This document shows, one piece after another, positions 7,208-8,206 of a stretch of 8,206 nt of DNA. Source of the DNA: Bacillota bacterium (lineage in GTDB: Bacteria; Bacillota; Dethiobacteria; DTU022; JAAZDR01); NCBI GenBank assembly GCA_012512705.1, contig JAAZDR010000097.1, positions 1 through 8,206 on the forward strand, read 5' to 3'. A program made the translations under genes and the position numbers. Position 1 is the first letter of the stretch. Each line of letters opens with the position of its first letter. Below the pieces are notes generated by a model that had not been told where the DNA came from, did not search any database, and saw only the letters and a list, made by a program, of their open reading frames with translations.

Positions 7208-7480
7208 TCAGGATCTTTTCTCACGCCAGCTGCGCAGTATTTTTCTGACCAAGGCATTTTCCACTCTGTTCTGTTTTAAAGCTTCTACTAATTCGTTATC
7301 GACATAATTAAACAATTGTAAGTGTTTACAATTCTTCTTTTTTGGTTTCATTATTAGACGCTTATCACCGTCAACTACTAAAGCATAATCACCATCAACA
7401 TCAATGACCAGATAAAAATTACCCTTATCCCTTCCTGCCAGAGAACGGACAACTTGACCAGGTTTTAATGGTATTACCAT
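7208..7480 (-). CDS. KOW-domain RNA-binding protein, L14e/L27e-like
   Basis: This is a small basic 90-residue protein. Residues about 5-35 form a KOW motif ([20 protein letters not shown]), the short RNA-binding beta fold found in ribosomal proteins and NusG. A lysine-rich stretch follows ([10 protein letters not shown], 45-54), then a predicted helical tail rich in Glu, Arg and Lys to the end. A gene of this kind, annotated as an L14E/L6E/L27E-like or COG2163 protein, often lies between map and infA in Firmicutes; B. subtilis has a counterpart there that I recall as ybzG. Its function is not established to my knowledge. Company with infA and ribosomal genes suggests a role in ribosome assembly or translation, which is inference. 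The ATG at 7480 has CAGGAGGATG 2-9 nt upstream, and the gene starts 20 nt after map. Confidence 0.88.
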   Translation of the reverse strand: MVIPLKPGQVVRSLAGRDKGNFYLVIDVDGDYALVVDGDKRLIMKPKKKNCKHLQLFNYVDNELVEALKQNRVENALVRKILRSWREKRS

Positions 7481-7500
7481 TTCATCCTCCTGAAAAACAG

Positions 7501-8206
7501 TTACAAAACAGTTAAAATCTCCGGCGTGTCATCAATAATAGCCACAGTATGCTCAAAATGAGCGGACAGTTGTCCATCCTTAGTTACCACAGTCCACTGG
7601 TCAAGAAGCGTTTTTACTTCCCAAGTCCCGGCATTGATCATCGGTTCAATAGCCAAAACCATTCCATTTTCCAGCCTTGGTCCTCGACCTGGAGCACCGA
7701 AATTTGGCACCTGGGGTTCTTCATGCATTGCACTCCCAATACCATGACCAACATAATTCCTTACAACAGAAAAACCGTGTTTTTCTGCATAAGACTGGAT
7801 GGCGTGAGAAATATCGGTAAGGTGGCCTCCGACCCGAACCATTGAGATGCCGCGCTGTAGCGATTCTCGCGTTACATCAATTAGCTTTTGAACTCTTTCA
7901 TCTATTTCACCGACAGCAAAGGTAGCCGCTGCATCACCATAATACCCTTTGAATTTTGCGCCAACATCAATACTGATTATATCTCCTTCTTTTAAACGCC
8001 GTAAGCCGGGTATGCCATGGACAACTTCTTCATTAATTGAGGTACATATACTAGCCGGAAACCCATGGTAACCAAGAAAGGCAGGTTCTGCGCCGTTTTT
8101 ACGGATTAATCTCTCTGACTCGCGATCGAGCTGACCGGTAGTAATCCCTGGCTCAATTATTTCTGACATTCTCTGCAGAACCTGGGCAACAATTATACCC
8201 GCTACC
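7501..8206 (-). CDS. map: Type I methionine aminopeptidase, 5' end outside window
   Basis: The enzyme removes the initiator methionine from new proteins with small second residues, using two metal ions. The frame is open to the window edge. The residues before the first in-window ATG (8169), read from 8205, are VAGIIVAQVLQR, which continue the family N-terminus (compare AGRIVAEVLQ). The true start therefore lies beyond 8206, probably by some 15-20 codons, and the ATG at 8169 is internal. Counting from that ATG, all five metal ligands are present: Asp68 (SIDVG), Asp79 (GDAAAT), His142 (GHGIG), Glu175 (IEPM) and Glu206 (FEHTVAI). The substrate-side histidines also appear (His51 in VVHGIPG, His149 in MHEEPQ). 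The C-terminus ends normally at TAA. In Firmicutes map usually follows secY-adk, which would lie just beyond this edge. Confidence 0.97.
   Translation of the reverse strand, partial: VAGIIVAQVLQRMSEIIEPGITTGQLDRESERLIRKNGAEPAFLGYHGFPASICTSINEEVVHGIPGLRRLKEGDIISIDVGAKFKGYYGDAAATFAVGEIDERVQKLIDVTRESLQRGISMVRVGGHLTDISHAIQSYAEKHGFSVVRNYVGHGIGSAMHEEPQVPNFGAPGRGPRLENGMVLAIEPMINAGTWEVKTLLDQWTVVTKDGQLSAHFEHTVAIIDDTPEILTVL

Overview
The window is a stretch of core bacterial chromosome. All genes lie on the minus strand, so transcription runs from position 8206 toward 1. In transcription order they are: map (5' end cut by the window), a small KOW-domain gene, infA, rpmJ, rpsM, rpsK, rpsD, rpoA, rplQ, ecfA1, ecfA2, ecfT, truA, rplM, and the first four codons of rpsI. 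This is the tail of the S10-spc-alpha ribosomal supercluster, followed by an energy-coupling-factor (ECF) transporter module, a tRNA pseudouridine synthase and the L13-S9 pair. The order matches Firmicutes such as Bacillus subtilis. Two differences point to the class Clostridia, possibly a Peptococcaceae-like lineage: rpsD sits inside the alpha operon, and S4 carries a four-cysteine zinc site. Moderate GC, strong AGGAGG ribosome sites and ATG/TTG/GTG start usage agree. The species cannot be named from this sequence.

Region by region: 8206-6966 holds map, the KOW protein and IF-1 (protein maturation and initiation). 6939-3871 holds L36, S13, S11, S4, RNA polymerase alpha and L17. 3840-1354 holds the two ATPases and the transmembrane subunit of an ECF vitamin/metal importer, with 10-nt and 8-nt gene overlaps. 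1345-587 is truA. 586-471 is the only intergenic region longer than 100 nt. It holds a sigma-A-like promoter starting right after the truA stop codon, then a structured leader in front of rplM. 470-1 holds rplM and the start of rpsI.

Apart from the 116-nt truA-rplM gap, two gaps exceed 70 nt: 83 nt between rpmJ and rpsM, and 73 nt between rpsK and rpsD. The other genes are separated by 8-60 nt or overlap. I see no intrinsic terminator, mobile element, CRISPR array, tRNA or rRNA.

I do not see a novel system here. The items most worth a second look are the probable L13 autoregulatory leader with its promoter, the uncharacterised KOW protein between map and infA, and possible S4-responsive sites in the two longer gaps of the alpha operon.
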